Assembly (NCBI GenBank): GCA_041658345.1
Contig: JBBAAK010000005.1
Span: 1 to 64,000, forward strand
Reading direction: 5' to 3'
DNA from: JBAZYV01 sp041658345
Lineage (GTDB): Bacteria; Patescibacteriota; Gracilibacteria; UBA1369; 2-02-FULL-48-14
Length of the DNA stretch: 64,000 bases
Shown here: positions 1 through 8,487 of the stretch, in pieces
Layout of the letters: every line of letters begins with the position of its first letter
Numbering within the stretch: position 1 is the stretch's first letter
The notes under the pieces: model-generated
The model's database searches: none
The model's input: the letters and a program-made list of their open reading frames with translations, nothing else
Told to the model about the DNA's origin: nothing
Made by a program: the position numbers and the translations under genes

Positions 1-172
1 GGATATATTTATACATGGCTAAAATGTGTTGGTTTTAAAGTTGGTTCTTCAAAATTTAACACCTCTTTTAGCCTTACCCTAAAACAAAATCTCCAATTCC
101 TTTAACAAAAAACTGGTGCCTTTTTAGCCATTTAAAGCTGGTAGGCCTTGCACCGTTCGAGAGATGTTGCGT

Positions 173-274
173 AGTTCACCGCGCGCGGTTTGCGCGTCAA
201 CAAATCGAGCTTCTGTAAAGACTTGACACCTTGATATATATTCTAGGATTCACTCTCGAGAGTGAATCCGTCAA
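173..274 (+). repeat. Composite palindromic repeat, copy 1
   Basis: This fills most of the 326 bases before the gyrB stop; I see no gene there. From left to right it holds a GC-rich palindrome core (TTCACCGCGCGCGG, 175-188, right arm degenerate), a conserved spacer (GTCAACAAATCGAGCTTCTG, 197-216, continuing to a TTGAC at 223-227), about 19 variable bases, and a perfect 22-bp palindrome at 247-268 centred on CTCGAG, then CGTCAA. The same parts occur in the same order on the other strand at 41143-41244. The spacer identity across 30 bases, not just the palindromes, shows common descent. It lies downstream of gyrB, and no T-tract follows, so a simple terminator is not an adequate explanation. 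Confidence 0.85.
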
Positions 275-326
275 TATTTTCATTTTTCGTAAAGGCCACA
301 CCAAAAACAAAAACTGCAAAACGGCC

Positions 327-2222
327 TTAAATATCTAAATTCTTAACTTTCTTGGCATGAGTTTGTATGAACTTTTTGCGGGCAGAAACTTCGGAACCCA
401 TCAGGGTTTCAAAAACGCGATCTGCGCGCTCAGCATCATCAACCGCAACCCGTAACATAGTGCGAGTTTCCGGATCCATGGTTGTTTCCCAAAGTTGCTC
501 CGCATTCATTTCTCCAAGACCCTTATAACGTTGTATCGAAGGCTTTTTATCTCCAAATTCCGTAATGTATCTATCGCGTTCTTCATCTGTGAACGCATAT
601 TTTACAGTCTTACCATGTTGCAATTTGAACAAAGGCGGTTGCGCAATGTACAAATATCCTTGCTCCATAACAGGCTTTAAATACCTGTAGAACAAAGTCA
701 AAAGTAGAGTCCTGATATGAGCTCCATCCACGTCGGCATCAGTCATGATTACAACGCGATGATAACGCAATTTAGAAACATCAAAAGTTTCTCCGATACC
801 CGCACCAAGTGCAATAACAAGATTTTTGATTTCATTGTTAGCAATCATTTTATCAAGCCTGGCCTGCTCCACATTCAAAATCTTACCTCTAAGTGGAAGT
901 ATTGCCTGGAATTCACGGTTACGCCCTTGTTTTGCAGATCCACCAGCGGAATCTCCCTCCACAATGTAGAGTTCGGAAGATTTTGGATCTTTGCTGGAAC
1001 AATCCGCAAGCTTACCCGGTAGAGTAAGCCCCTCAAGCGCACCTTTGCGAATCACAGTATCACGTGCTGCGCGAGCAGCCATGCGAGCGCGCTGAGCCAA
1101 GGAACATTTTGCAATCATACCTCTTGCATCAGTTGGAGTTTCATCCAAATATTGTTCAAACATCTCTCCAAATACACTTTCAACGGCAGTCCTCATTTCC
1201 GCATTTCCAAGTTTGCTCTTTGTTTGACCTTCAAACTGAGGATCCGGCAATTTAACAGATATAACAGCCGTTAGCCCTTCCCTAACATCATCAGAAGAAA
1301 AGTTCTGATCTTTCTCCTTTAAAAGACCATTTTTGCGAGCATAGTTGTTGAGAACACGAGTAAGGGCGCCTCTAAAACCGGTTAAATGCATTCCTCCCTC
1401 CGGCGTATGAATATTATTGGCAAAACTAAATACAGTCTCTTGAAAAGATTGTGTGTATTGCATGGAAACTTCAATCAATCCTTCCGGCACGGCCTTTTCT
1501 ATATAGACCACATCTCCAATTTTCTCACGATCGCGATTTAAATGTTGTACATAAGATTTGATTCCACCCTCAAAATAAAACATAACTCTTTGCCCACTCC
1601 TACTGTCGTGTACACGAATAGTTACTCCTTTTGTAAGATAAGCCTGTTGGCGCGCACGATTGACTATCAACTCAAAATCAAAAGTTCTATCCGGGAAGAT
1701 TTCTGGATCCGGAACAAAAGTGATAGTTGTTCCATTATGTGTGGAAGTACCAACAACTTTAACTTCTTCAATAGCATCCCCGCGTGAATATTCTTGACGA
1801 TACAGCTTTCCATCACGCCCAACTTCTGCAACAAGCTGTGAGGAGAGTGCGTTCACAACAGAAACTCCAACCCCATGCAAACCTCCGGAAACTTTATATC
1901 CGCCACCACCAAATTTTCCTCCCGCATGTAGAACTGTTAGAACGGTTTCCAATGCGGATTTACCTGTAGTTTTATGTTTATCAACCGGAATACCACGCCC
2001 ATCATCCGCAACAGAAACGGAACCATCCGCATGAATCTCAAGATCTATGTGCTTACAAAAACCAGCCATTGACTCATCGATTGCATTATCCAAAATTTCC
2101 CACACCAAATGATGTAACCCTGAAACATCCGTTGTTCCTATGTACATACCGGGACGGCGCCTAACAGCCGCAAGTCCTTCTAAAACCTGAATCTGCTCCG
2201 CAGAATATTGTTGATCAGCCAT
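327..2222 (-). CDS. gyrB: DNA gyrase subunit B
   Basis: ATPase subunit of type IIA topoisomerase; with GyrA it introduces negative supercoils. At 631 residues it has the usual length of non-enterobacterial GyrB. The GHKL ATPase motifs are visible near the N-terminus (EILDNAIDE, DDGRGIPVD, and the lid GGLHGVGVSVVNALS). The TOPRIM domain follows with EGDSAGGSA, LPLRGKILNVE and MTDADVDGAHI, and the C-terminus has QRYKGLGEMN. The start is the ATG at 2222, giving MADQQYSAEQ. It could in principle be ParE, but the QRYKGLGEMN tail and the presence of one gyrA in the window favour GyrB. It is transcribed away from the FecR-domain gene upstream, separated by 69 bases. Confidence 0.95.
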   Translation of the reverse strand: MADQQYSAEQIQVLEGLAAVRRRPGMYIGTTDVSGLHHLVWEILDNAIDESMAGFCKHIDLEIHADGSVSVADDGRGIPVDKHKTTGKSALETVLTVLHAGGKFGGGGYKVSGGLHGVGVSVVNALSSQLVAEVGRDGKLYRQEYSRGDAIEEVKVVGTSTHNGTTITFVPDPEIFPDRTFDFELIVNRARQQAYLTKGVTIRVHDSRSGQRVMFYFEGGIKSYVQHLNRDREKIGDVVYIEKAVPEGLIEVSMQYTQSFQETVFSFANNIHTPEGGMHLTGFRGALTRVLNNYARKNGLLKEKDQNFSSDDVREGLTAVISVKLPDPQFEGQTKSKLGNAEMRTAVESVFGEMFEQYLDETPTDARGMIAKCSLAQRARMAARAARDTVIRKGALEGLTLPGKLADCSSKDPKSSELYIVEGDSAGGSAKQGRNREFQAILPLRGKILNVEQARLDKMIANNEIKNLVIALGAGIGETFDVSKLRYHRVVIMTDADVDGAHIRTLLLTLFYRYLKPVMEQGYLYIAQPPLFKLQHGKTVKYAFTDEERDRYITEFGDKKPSIQRYKGLGEMNAEQLWETTMDPETRTMLRVAVDDAERADRVFETLMGSEVSARKKFIQTHAKKVKNLDI

Positions 2223-2291
2223 AATTTTTGAAAGCCGTTAAAAAGCCGGCGGAATTCTAGCAGAGCCTGGCGCGTCTGTCATGACGATTTT

Positions 2292-4577
2292 TTATTTTAC
2301 TGTCGCGTTTTTGTAAGCCGAATCAAGATTAGCCTCCAAAGTCGCAAGATCCGTGTCTTCTAAATTGTTTGGCACCCCGGAAAGTTCCCAAATAATTTCC
2401 GTTGCAAGACCGCTACCGGAATTATAAGTGCCGGAAACCTGTACCTCGGCTTCCAATAAATTGCCATCAAAAGTAAAAGTGCCGGCATCTAAATCCACAA
2501 CAGCAAAAGTAAATTGATTGACGTCCAGGCCAATCGCCTCAAACTGATCTTTAACAAGCTCCAAAGCAACTTTCTCTGCTGAAGAAGGCCCGGGCTCCAA
2601 ACCAGTATCACCGGGATCACCGGTAGCCCCAGCCTCACCCGCATCATCCGTTAAGTCCGACGACAAACCCATGCTTTGCTCTATCACAGTTTTTGCGTTC
2701 TCAAGGCTAAGTCCCGAAGAAAAACGAAGCTCGCCAACAACGGTGTCGTAAAGGATTTGCGTTTCTCTATCATATTTTGCAGTAAACGAATACCCGGCGC
2801 TACGCGCATCTTCTATTGTAAACAATCGGTAAGCCGTGTCTCCGAGCGAAACAACATCACTATATTGAATACCATTTGAATAAAGATCGCTTTTAACCTG
2901 CACAATTGCTTCCTCTAAGGAAAGAGTTGCGTCTTCTTCAGATGCACCGGAACGAATGCTTTGCAAATATTCATTCAGCTCGTCAATATCCGCCTTTTTT
3001 GCACGATAATCCGTAAGGCCATCCGCAAAGGAATCATAAGAATAAAATTCAGGCGCATTCATGAATTCAACAGAAAGCGTGTAGTCGTTCAATTTTGATT
3101 CAAAATATTCCTTAACCGCAACATTAGAAGGGATTGTGGCCATATAAGATTCAGCCTCAAAAAGGAGTTCTTTGGAAAGGCTCGTGGCATCCTCAATCGA
3201 CACCTTTTTATCCATCACAAAAGTGAAAAGATTCTCCAAAAAACGAAGTTTACTTTGTACAAAAGCCTGTTTTTCTTCATTTAAATCCACATTCGAACCG
3301 GCCAAAACAAAAATCTTGTCCTCCAAATCACTTAAAAGTTTTACACTATCTGTGCTATAAAACACGGCATTCCCTCTAAGCATTAGTTCCAGCAAAATAT
3401 ACTCACGGCTTATAGGGGCCAACCAAGAAGAGTCATCAAAAACCCCACTTGTAAGCGCACCTCTAAATTCAGTTTGGTATTTTAGATAGGCCTGCAGGGC
3501 ATCCACAGAATTTGCCTTTAAGAGCAAACTTTCTATCTCAGAAAATTTATATCTAAAAGATTGCATCGGATCCGCACCGGAATCACTTTTATAAAGCAAA
3601 GCCCAAACAGCCTCCTTAACTGGATAAAGTTTTTCACCGGGGAGCACAAAAAACAATTCGGAATAAAACCGTGAAAGATCGTCTTTTGAATGCTCACCGG
3701 AAGTCCAAGTGGCAAGCCATGTTTCTCCAACAGCGCTGTCACCATATAAAAGATTGCTCATAGCAAAAACCAAAGCGTCTGCACTTTGTGAATCATTGAA
3801 ACGATCAGTTGCGCTTTGTGAAAATGTTAAAGCATTTCTAAAAAACTTAGCTAAGCCATTTAAAGCGGAGCCAATCCCATCGAGTGAAGGTCCAAAATCG
3901 CTGTTCCCGGCAAGCTCATCCAAAAAGACACTGGAATTATTGGCATATGATTGTTGAACGGAATCATACAAAGCCACAAGCTCCTCACTCAAATCAGTAT
4001 CTTTAATTGGAAAAACCGGAAATTCTTTTGAAAGTTTTGCCAACCTCAATTTAGAAAGCAAAGTGCTCACTTTTGAGAAAGGAACCGTTAGCTTATCGCC
4101 ATTGGGCACATTAAGACTGTTTAAATCAATTCCATTCAAAGTAAAAGTAAGCAAACTGGAATGATTAAGTGCAATAATAGACGCTTCCGTGGCAAGCGAA
4201 TCAATACCCACATATGCAACACTATTTTGTGAATCGACTCGGAAAAAATTTGTAACAACGCTTACGGAAAAATCATCCGCAAGTGTGGCAAAAAGCACAG
4301 AGCCTTCTTTAAGATCAACTGTGAGGTTTTTTGTAGCCTCGTCCCAATTTAAAACAGCTTTTGAACCGGGAAGCAAAGAAACGCTATCTCTACCATTTAA
4401 TCTTACAGTTGCAAGCTGATCCGTGGCAATTTCGTTCCCAAAATTTACAGCGTCCGGCATTTCCCAACCGGAGCCTTCTGTAAATCCACTGCCTTGCACT
4501 CCAAAAAACGACCAAGTTGCCACAAGCATAGCGAGCAAAGCCACCGACACAGTATTGATAAAATGAGCTTTATTCAT
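2292..4577 (-). CDS. FecR-domain envelope protein
   Basis: A 761-residue protein of unknown function. The N-terminus has a short basic stretch and one hydrophobic segment (about residues 9-26), so it is probably exported or membrane-anchored. Residues about 50-135 look like a FecR-type beta domain (VRLNGRDSVSLLPGSKAVL, then LKEGSVLF). The long middle part is mostly helical, without a family I recognise. Near residue 645 a short collagen-like Gly-X-Y stretch (GEAGATGDPGDTG) links to a C-terminal beta-rich domain. FecR domains in this setting are usually surface or sigma-factor-signalling modules; no sigma/anti-sigma partner is adjacent. A TATAAT -10 lies at 4601-4606 on the minus strand. Confidence 0.6.
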   Translation of the reverse strand: MNKAHFINTVSVALLAMLVATWSFFGVQGSGFTEGSGWEMPDAVNFGNEIATDQLATVRLNGRDSVSLLPGSKAVLNWDEATKNLTVDLKEGSVLFATLADDFSVSVVTNFFRVDSQNSVAYVGIDSLATEASIIALNHSSLLTFTLNGIDLNSLNVPNGDKLTVPFSKVSTLLSKLRLAKLSKEFPVFPIKDTDLSEELVALYDSVQQSYANNSSVFLDELAGNSDFGPSLDGIGSALNGLAKFFRNALTFSQSATDRFNDSQSADALVFAMSNLLYGDSAVGETWLATWTSGEHSKDDLSRFYSELFFVLPGEKLYPVKEAVWALLYKSDSGADPMQSFRYKFSEIESLLLKANSVDALQAYLKYQTEFRGALTSGVFDDSSWLAPISREYILLELMLRGNAVFYSTDSVKLLSDLEDKIFVLAGSNVDLNEEKQAFVQSKLRFLENLFTFVMDKKVSIEDATSLSKELLFEAESYMATIPSNVAVKEYFESKLNDYTLSVEFMNAPEFYSYDSFADGLTDYRAKKADIDELNEYLQSIRSGASEEDATLSLEEAIVQVKSDLYSNGIQYSDVVSLGDTAYRLFTIEDARSAGYSFTAKYDRETQILYDTVVGELRFSSGLSLENAKTVIEQSMGLSSDLTDDAGEAGATGDPGDTGLEPGPSSAEKVALELVKDQFEAIGLDVNQFTFAVVDLDAGTFTFDGNLLEAEVQVSGTYNSGSGLATEIIWELSGVPNNLEDTDLATLEANLDSAYKNATVK

Positions 4578-4642
4578 CCAAACCTTATTTAAATCCGTTA
4601 ATTATAGCAGATTTTCAACTTTTTTTAAAGGCGGAAGCGTGC

Positions 4643-4654
4643 TAGCATCGCGCC
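4643..4654 (+). promoter_or_regulatory. -10 box of ctpA, leaderless spacing
   Basis: TAGCAT (4643-4648) is followed by CGCGCC and then directly by the ATG at 4655. A start site 7 nt after a -10 box would coincide with the A of the ATG, so the mRNA is probably leaderless. No Shine-Dalgarno sequence is present. The -35 region is not clear. Confidence 0.5.
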
Positions 4655-6379
4655 ATGAAAAATCCACACACATTTATAAAAGTTTTAATCTGTTCTCTAA
4701 CTTGCTTATTTGCGCTATTTACAGGTGCAAAATCGAGCTTTGCCTCTTACAAAGACGTCCCGGATGACAGCCAATACATACAAGGCATAACTTTTTTGGA
4801 ATTGATTGGCGCAGTAGATAATAGCGATTATTTTAGACCGGAAGACCCAATAACTCGCGCAGAATTCTTCAAGATACTTTTTAAGGTTTTTAAAGAAGAA
4901 ACTCTCACCACCACAAAAAACTATTTTACAGACGTACCAACAGATGCCTGGTTTGCCCCATTTGCCGAACTTGCAGGACAAAATAATCTTATAGAAGGTG
5001 ATCTTTTCGAACCAAATAAAACTTTAAAACGCATAGATTCGCTCAAATTTTTGCTGGAAAGCTATGGTCAAACAGGCGGAATTGTAACCTGGAGTGAACG
5101 AATGGATTTATTTAAAGACGTGCCAAAAATCCACCCCTACTATTCAACAATCGCACGCGCAATTTCCAATGGGATTTTAACCAGCGACCCGGAACAAAAA
5201 TGGCGTCCATTTGCAGAAATAACCCGCGCAGAACTCGCGGGACTTGTCTTTGATTTTGACACTTGGAACACAAACCGCCTCATTGAAGAACAAGCCATTG
5301 CGAACAGCACCTTTTATAAATCAGATATATTCGCAAGTATTTGGGCCAAAATAACAAATGATTTTTACATTCCGGAAGGTAGCCAAATTGATCCAGATGC
5401 CTTATTTGAATCCGCAGTAAAAGGAATGTTAGAAAGCCTAAACGACCCCTACACCAGCTATTTTGTAGCAAGCCAAGCAACTGAATTTACAGATTCATTA
5501 AGTGGACAATTTGAGGGGATAGGAGCGGTTTTGGCTCAAGATGAAATCACAGGCCAAATTTTTATCACGGAATTTATAAATGACTCCCCTGCGGAAAAAT
5601 CAGGCCTAAAAATAGGAGACGAAATAACAGCCGTTGATGACGTTACTATCGCAGGCATGCCAATAGACCAAGTAATCAGCCGAATAAAGGGCCCAAAAGA
5701 CACAGTTGTTCACCTAACAATCGCGCGAAATGGTGAAAGCTTAACCTTTAAAATCACTCGCGCAGTAATAGGAATCGAACTTTTAACAGGTCAAATAATA
5801 GAGGATGACGTTTGGCTTATAGATATAGACGTATTTGCGAGCAACACAGGGGCCACTCTTGTGCAAGAAATAACCGAGCTTCAAGGACAAGTTAAAGAAC
5901 CAAGCGCAATAGTGATTGATGTGCGTGGTAACGGTGGCGGATACATAATGGCAAGCAATGCGGTTGCGGGAGTTTTCGTGCCACAATTAACTCCTCTTGT
6001 GCACTTGGATTACGGCGGAGGATACGTGGAAACAATCTATAATGGAGACTTTGGAACCTTTGCAGGCATTCCACTTTATATTTTTGTGGATGAGTACACG
6101 GCTTCAGCATCAGAAATCCTAGCCCAAACCTTAAAAGAAGAAGACGAAGCGATTATTATAGGCACCCAAACCTTTGGCAAAGGAACAGCACAAAGCCTTA
6201 CTCAATATTGGGATGGCTCGGCACTCAAACTTACAATTGCTCACTGGCTAAGCGCGGATTACACCTCAATTAATAGTATAGGAATAACTCCGGACGTTTT
6301 AATTACCAAAGACGAAACTTTGGCAGACGAAGAAATCGATGCGCTCTATACAAAGGCACTCCAAAAACTTCTCGACTAA
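4655..6379 (+). CDS. SLH-anchored C-terminal processing protease (S41)
   Basis: A serine protease of the CtpA/Prc family with an S-layer anchor. Residues 1-30 form a signal peptide. Residues about 31-200 hold three SLH-like repeats (YKDVPDDSQY, RPEDPITRAEF, ITRAELAGL). A PDZ domain follows (about 285-370, GIGAVLAQD, SPAEKSGLKIGDEI). The S41 domain contains DVRGNGGGY and the catalytic dyad Ser484 (in TASASE) and Lys509 (in FGKGTAQ), spaced 25 residues apart as in Prc. The 574-residue length is explained by the extra SLH module. It probably acts at the cell surface, trimming exported proteins. Its last 77 bases overlap the antisense SprT-like gene. Confidence 0.9.
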   Translation: MKNPHTFIKVLICSLTCLFALFTGAKSSFASYKDVPDDSQYIQGITFLELIGAVDNSDYFRPEDPITRAEFFKILFKVFKEETLTTTKNYFTDVPTDAWFAPFAELAGQNNLIEGDLFEPNKTLKRIDSLKFLLESYGQTGGIVTWSERMDLFKDVPKIHPYYSTIARAISNGILTSDPEQKWRPFAEITRAELAGLVFDFDTWNTNRLIEEQAIANSTFYKSDIFASIWAKITNDFYIPEGSQIDPDALFESAVKGMLESLNDPYTSYFVASQATEFTDSLSGQFEGIGAVLAQDEITGQIFITEFINDSPAEKSGLKIGDEITAVDDVTIAGMPIDQVISRIKGPKDTVVHLTIARNGESLTFKITRAVIGIELLTGQIIEDDVWLIDIDVFASNTGATLVQEITELQGQVKEPSAIVIDVRGNGGGYIMASNAVAGVFVPQLTPLVHLDYGGGYVETIYNGDFGTFAGIPLYIFVDEYTASASEILAQTLKEEDEAIIIGTQTFGKGTAQSLTQYWDGSALKLTIAHWLSADYTSINSIGITPDVLITKDETLADEEIDALYTKALQKLLD

Positions 6380-6779
6380 ATTTTGGCCAATTAGCCCGCG
6401 TCCACATTTTTTCATACTCCTCGAGCAAAGAAAGCCCGCGTTTTTTAAGCTCTCTTTTTATTACCCCACCGGCATGTGGGGAATCATATTTTTTAGGTAA
6501 AGGCGAATTGAATCCATGCACATAATGGCAGAGCTCATGTGCCATTACTGAACAAATTATTTGTTCAGGCACACGCTCGTCACGGAAAACACCGTTGATG
6601 GTTATAACGCTGGTTTTTTTATCACGACCCAAGCTTATGGACCCAAATCTTCTCTTTGCCTTCCTTCCAAATCCAATCTCAATGCTATTGAGCCTTGGTA
6701 CATCACAAAAATGGCTCTCATAGAGCTCTTCGAACTTAAGTTTTAACCACACGTCATCACGCATGGCAAAAAGATACAT
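6303..6779 (-). CDS. SprT-like zinc metalloprotein
   Basis: A 158-residue cytosolic protein with the zinc-protease motif HELCH (His81, Glu82, His85) in VMAHELCHYVHG, plus a downstream His at HAGG. The layout matches the SprT-like/WLM group, whose members cleave or process DNA-linked or other substrates; the actual substrate is unknown here. The start is uncertain: ATG at 6779 or, five codons in, ATG at 6764 (MRDDVWLKL); neither has a ribosome-binding site. The 3' end runs 77 bases into ctpA on the opposite strand, so the two genes are convergent and overlapping. Confidence 0.7.
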   Translation of the reverse strand: MYLFAMRDDVWLKLKFEELYESHFCDVPRLNSIEIGFGRKAKRRFGSISLGRDKKTSVITINGVFRDERVPEQIICSVMAHELCHYVHGFNSPLPKKYDSPHAGGVIKRELKKRGLSLLEEYEKMWTRANWPKFSREVFGVPLYRAHRFLRLPKFRLW

Positions 6780-6840
6780 TACATTGTGAAAAAGTCACTA
6801 AATAGTAGAATGCAAACCATGAAATACCCAATTTATAACA

Positions 6841-7416
6841 ATGACAGCTATGACAACCATGATCTCTATTGGGTTCATTTATAACTTATGCGGAGTTATC
6901 GGATCTCTAATACTTGTAACTGGCGCAGCCTGGTCGGAAGGAAAAAACACAAAAAGTCCAATAAAATCAATCAAAAATTGGCTCTTTGCTTTTGGTGCAC
7001 TCATAATGCTAATTTATTCATTTTTGGGCTATATAGTGGGCGCCCCAGTCTTTTTCGTGATTTTGGAAATTCTGATGGTAATCGCCAGCATACTCATGAT
7101 GCTAAACGTTCCGGACAAAATCGATATCGGAGTCATCACCATAAGCACACTTGCCCTAATTATTTGGTCGTTATTTTTGTTCGACGGCTACACCACAATT
7201 TTATTTATTTTGGGACTTTACGGAGTCGGCCTCGGCTACACTCTGCAAATGGGTTCTCTCAACCGAAGCTTGGCCTTAACCGCCGGGAGCATTCTTATTG
7301 CACTTTTCAGCTATCTGGAAGCAAGCTGGATCTTTTTCTGGCTCAACGCCTTTTTTGCGATTTTCTCAGCCTATTACGTTTATAAAGGCCTTGCAAAAAC
7401 ACGCGTCCGCAAATAA
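6841..7416 (+). CDS. Multi-pass membrane protein, unknown
   Basis: A 191-residue, strongly hydrophobic protein with about six transmembrane helices and a basic C-terminal tail (KTRVRK). I do not recognise the family; the fold pattern of three short helix pairs is reminiscent of small transporter or sugar-porter-like proteins, but nothing decides it. Three in-frame ATGs (6841, 6850, 6859) are possible; the third gives MISIGFIYNLCG, a more typical membrane start. It is divergent from the SprT-like gene and convergent with HNH copy 1. A second open frame overlapping it is polar, lacks a good start and is not coding. Confidence 0.6.
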   Translation: MTAMTTMISIGFIYNLCGVIGSLILVTGAAWSEGKNTKSPIKSIKNWLFAFGALIMLIYSFLGYIVGAPVFFVILEILMVIASILMMLNVPDKIDIGVITISTLALIIWSLFLFDGYTTILFILGLYGVGLGYTLQMGSLNRSLALTAGSILIALFSYLEASWIFFWLNAFFAIFSAYYVYKGLAKTRVRK

Positions 7417-7430
7417 ATCCCTGTAAGTTC

Positions 7431-7444
7431 TCAGGCAAGCCTGA
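7431..7444. other. Hairpin between convergent genes
   Basis: TCAGGC-AA-GCCTGA forms a 6-bp stem with a 2-base loop between the membrane-protein gene and HNH copy 1. It may be a weak bidirectional terminator; T-rich sequence follows only after about 25 bases. Confidence 0.35.
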
Positions 7445-7487
7445 ACACCACCTGTACCTGTGTTTTTATAATTTCACCTTCGCAAAT

Positions 7488-8354
7488 TTATTTGTGCCAC
7501 AGATGTTTTTGGTAGCTCAAGTCTTTTAGATGCGCGATTTGGTGATGTTCGTGACAAAGTGGCGCCATAAAGGCTGGATCATGCCTGTGCGCAAGCGCAA
7601 ACGGCAAAGTGTGGTGAATCGCCATAGCAAGTTTGTTACAACCCGGCGCCGAACACTTTTTGCCGTATTCTTCCTCAAGAACGTGCTTTGTTTTTACATT
7701 CACGTACCTTGAATCCGTTTGTTTCACTTCCGCAGAAATTTTCTGTTTTTCTTGTTCGATTTTTTGTTTCCTGTATTCCAAAAGCTCCATGAGGATTTCA
7801 TTTATATCCTGCCCTTGTTCATCCAGGCGATTTAATTCTTCAATGACCTCATTTGACAATGCATGTTTCAATGTTGAAAAGTTTTGCCCGGGCAAAACTT
7901 TTGGGTCAAACAATGGCTGAGGCAAGCCATTCTTATTTTGAAAATTCTTGATATCACGCACAGAAACTTCAAGTGCTTTTCTTGGGAAATTCTTTGCCAT
8001 TTCCAACAAATCAGCGTCGTTTTCCGGAGTTGCCAATGAAGAAACCCTCTCAAGCTTACTAACGCTTACCTCACCATCTGTTAACGCAGTATGCAGTGCC
8101 GGTTTGTCTTCAAACTTTCTTTCCAACCTTATAACTTGGTTAACCTGTTCTACAGAAACTCCTGCCAATTTTGCCGCAAATTCATAAATGCTTTGGCAAC
8201 CTTTTTTCTCATACAACTTTCTACGATTCACTTCCGGCAAAAGTCCAATGAATTTTTGCCTCCATTTTATTGCAAGCGAGCCAAATTCCTCGCACATTTT
8301 GAGCAATTCCAAGTCGCTCATATTCCCAACTATTTTCCCATCCATACTTCTCAT
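7488..8354 (-). CDS. HNH endonuclease family protein, copy 1
   Basis: A 288-residue member of a three-copy family in this window (others at 57318 and 61430). The N-terminal helical region (about residues 12-125, SDLELLKMCEEFG, FIGLLPEVNRRKLYEKKG) resembles DUF222/13E12-type proteins. The C-terminus holds a Cys-x4-Cys pair (KKCSAPGCNK) and an HNH motif (IHHTLPFAL, PLCHEHHQIAH), implying zinc- and metal-dependent DNA cleavage. The linker right after NGLPQPLFDP is encoded by a perfect 26-bp palindrome. The start at 8354 (MRSMDGK) or the next ATG is plausible. Upstream DNA is similar to that of copy 2. Function is unknown; mobile or defence roles are possible. Confidence 0.8.
   Translation of the reverse strand: MRSMDGKIVGNMSDLELLKMCEEFGSLAIKWRQKFIGLLPEVNRRKLYEKKGCQSIYEFAAKLAGVSVEQVNQVIRLERKFEDKPALHTALTDGEVSVSKLERVSSLATPENDADLLEMAKNFPRKALEVSVRDIKNFQNKNGLPQPLFDPKVLPGQNFSTLKHALSNEVIEELNRLDEQGQDINEILMELLEYRKQKIEQEKQKISAEVKQTDSRYVNVKTKHVLEEEYGKKCSAPGCNKLAMAIHHTLPFALAHRHDPAFMAPLCHEHHQIAHLKDLSYQKHLWHK
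7877..7902. repeat. 26-bp perfect palindrome inside HNH copy 1
   Basis: Left arm AAAAGTTTTGCCC (7877-7889) and its exact reverse complement GGGCAAAACTTTT (7890-7902), no loop, centred on CCCGGG. On the plus strand it is preceded by TGTTGA (7872-7877). It encodes residues VLPGQNFS in the linker. Chance occurrence of a perfect 26-bp palindrome in 64 kb is very unlikely. Confidence 0.9.
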
Positions 8355-8440
8355 AAATTATAAGGTTAAAATGACGCTAAAATTATACCAAAAATCGCAA
8401 CAAAAAATCATCATAAAAACGCCAAAAAACCGCACTTTCC
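8355..8440 (-). promoter_or_regulatory. Upstream region shared by HNH copies 1 and 2
   Basis: Read on the minus strand, this region contains TTTTTATGATGATTTTT, a TATAAT about 35 bases before the ATG, and TTTTAACCTTATAATTT just before it. The region 57238-57317 before copy 2 has the matching series TTTTTATGAGGATTTTT, GCTAAAATTT and TTTAACCTGTTATTTT. The order and spacing are kept, so the promoter region was duplicated along with the gene. Confidence 0.6.
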
Positions 8441-8465
8441 GTAGCGCAAAATCCCAAATGTTTTA

Positions 8466-8487
8466 TAGGTGCACACACGCTCACCTA
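8466..8487. other. Hairpin upstream of HNH copy 1
   Basis: TAGGTG (8466-8471) pairs with CACCTA (8482-8487). It overlaps the stop codon of the VirB4-like gene. On the minus strand it begins TAGGTGAGC, as does a hairpin at 57188-57206 upstream of HNH copy 2. It may be a terminator for the VirB4-like gene or part of the HNH cassette. Confidence 0.4.

Noticed and set aside
247..268. Intrinsic terminator for gyrB
   Set aside because: The palindrome has no loop and no T-run after it, and the same sequence occurs inside a coding region at 61955.
6888..7385. Overlapping open frame in the small membrane-protein gene
   Set aside because: It gives a basic, Asn/His-rich protein with no membrane pattern; the other frame has clear hydrophobic helices.
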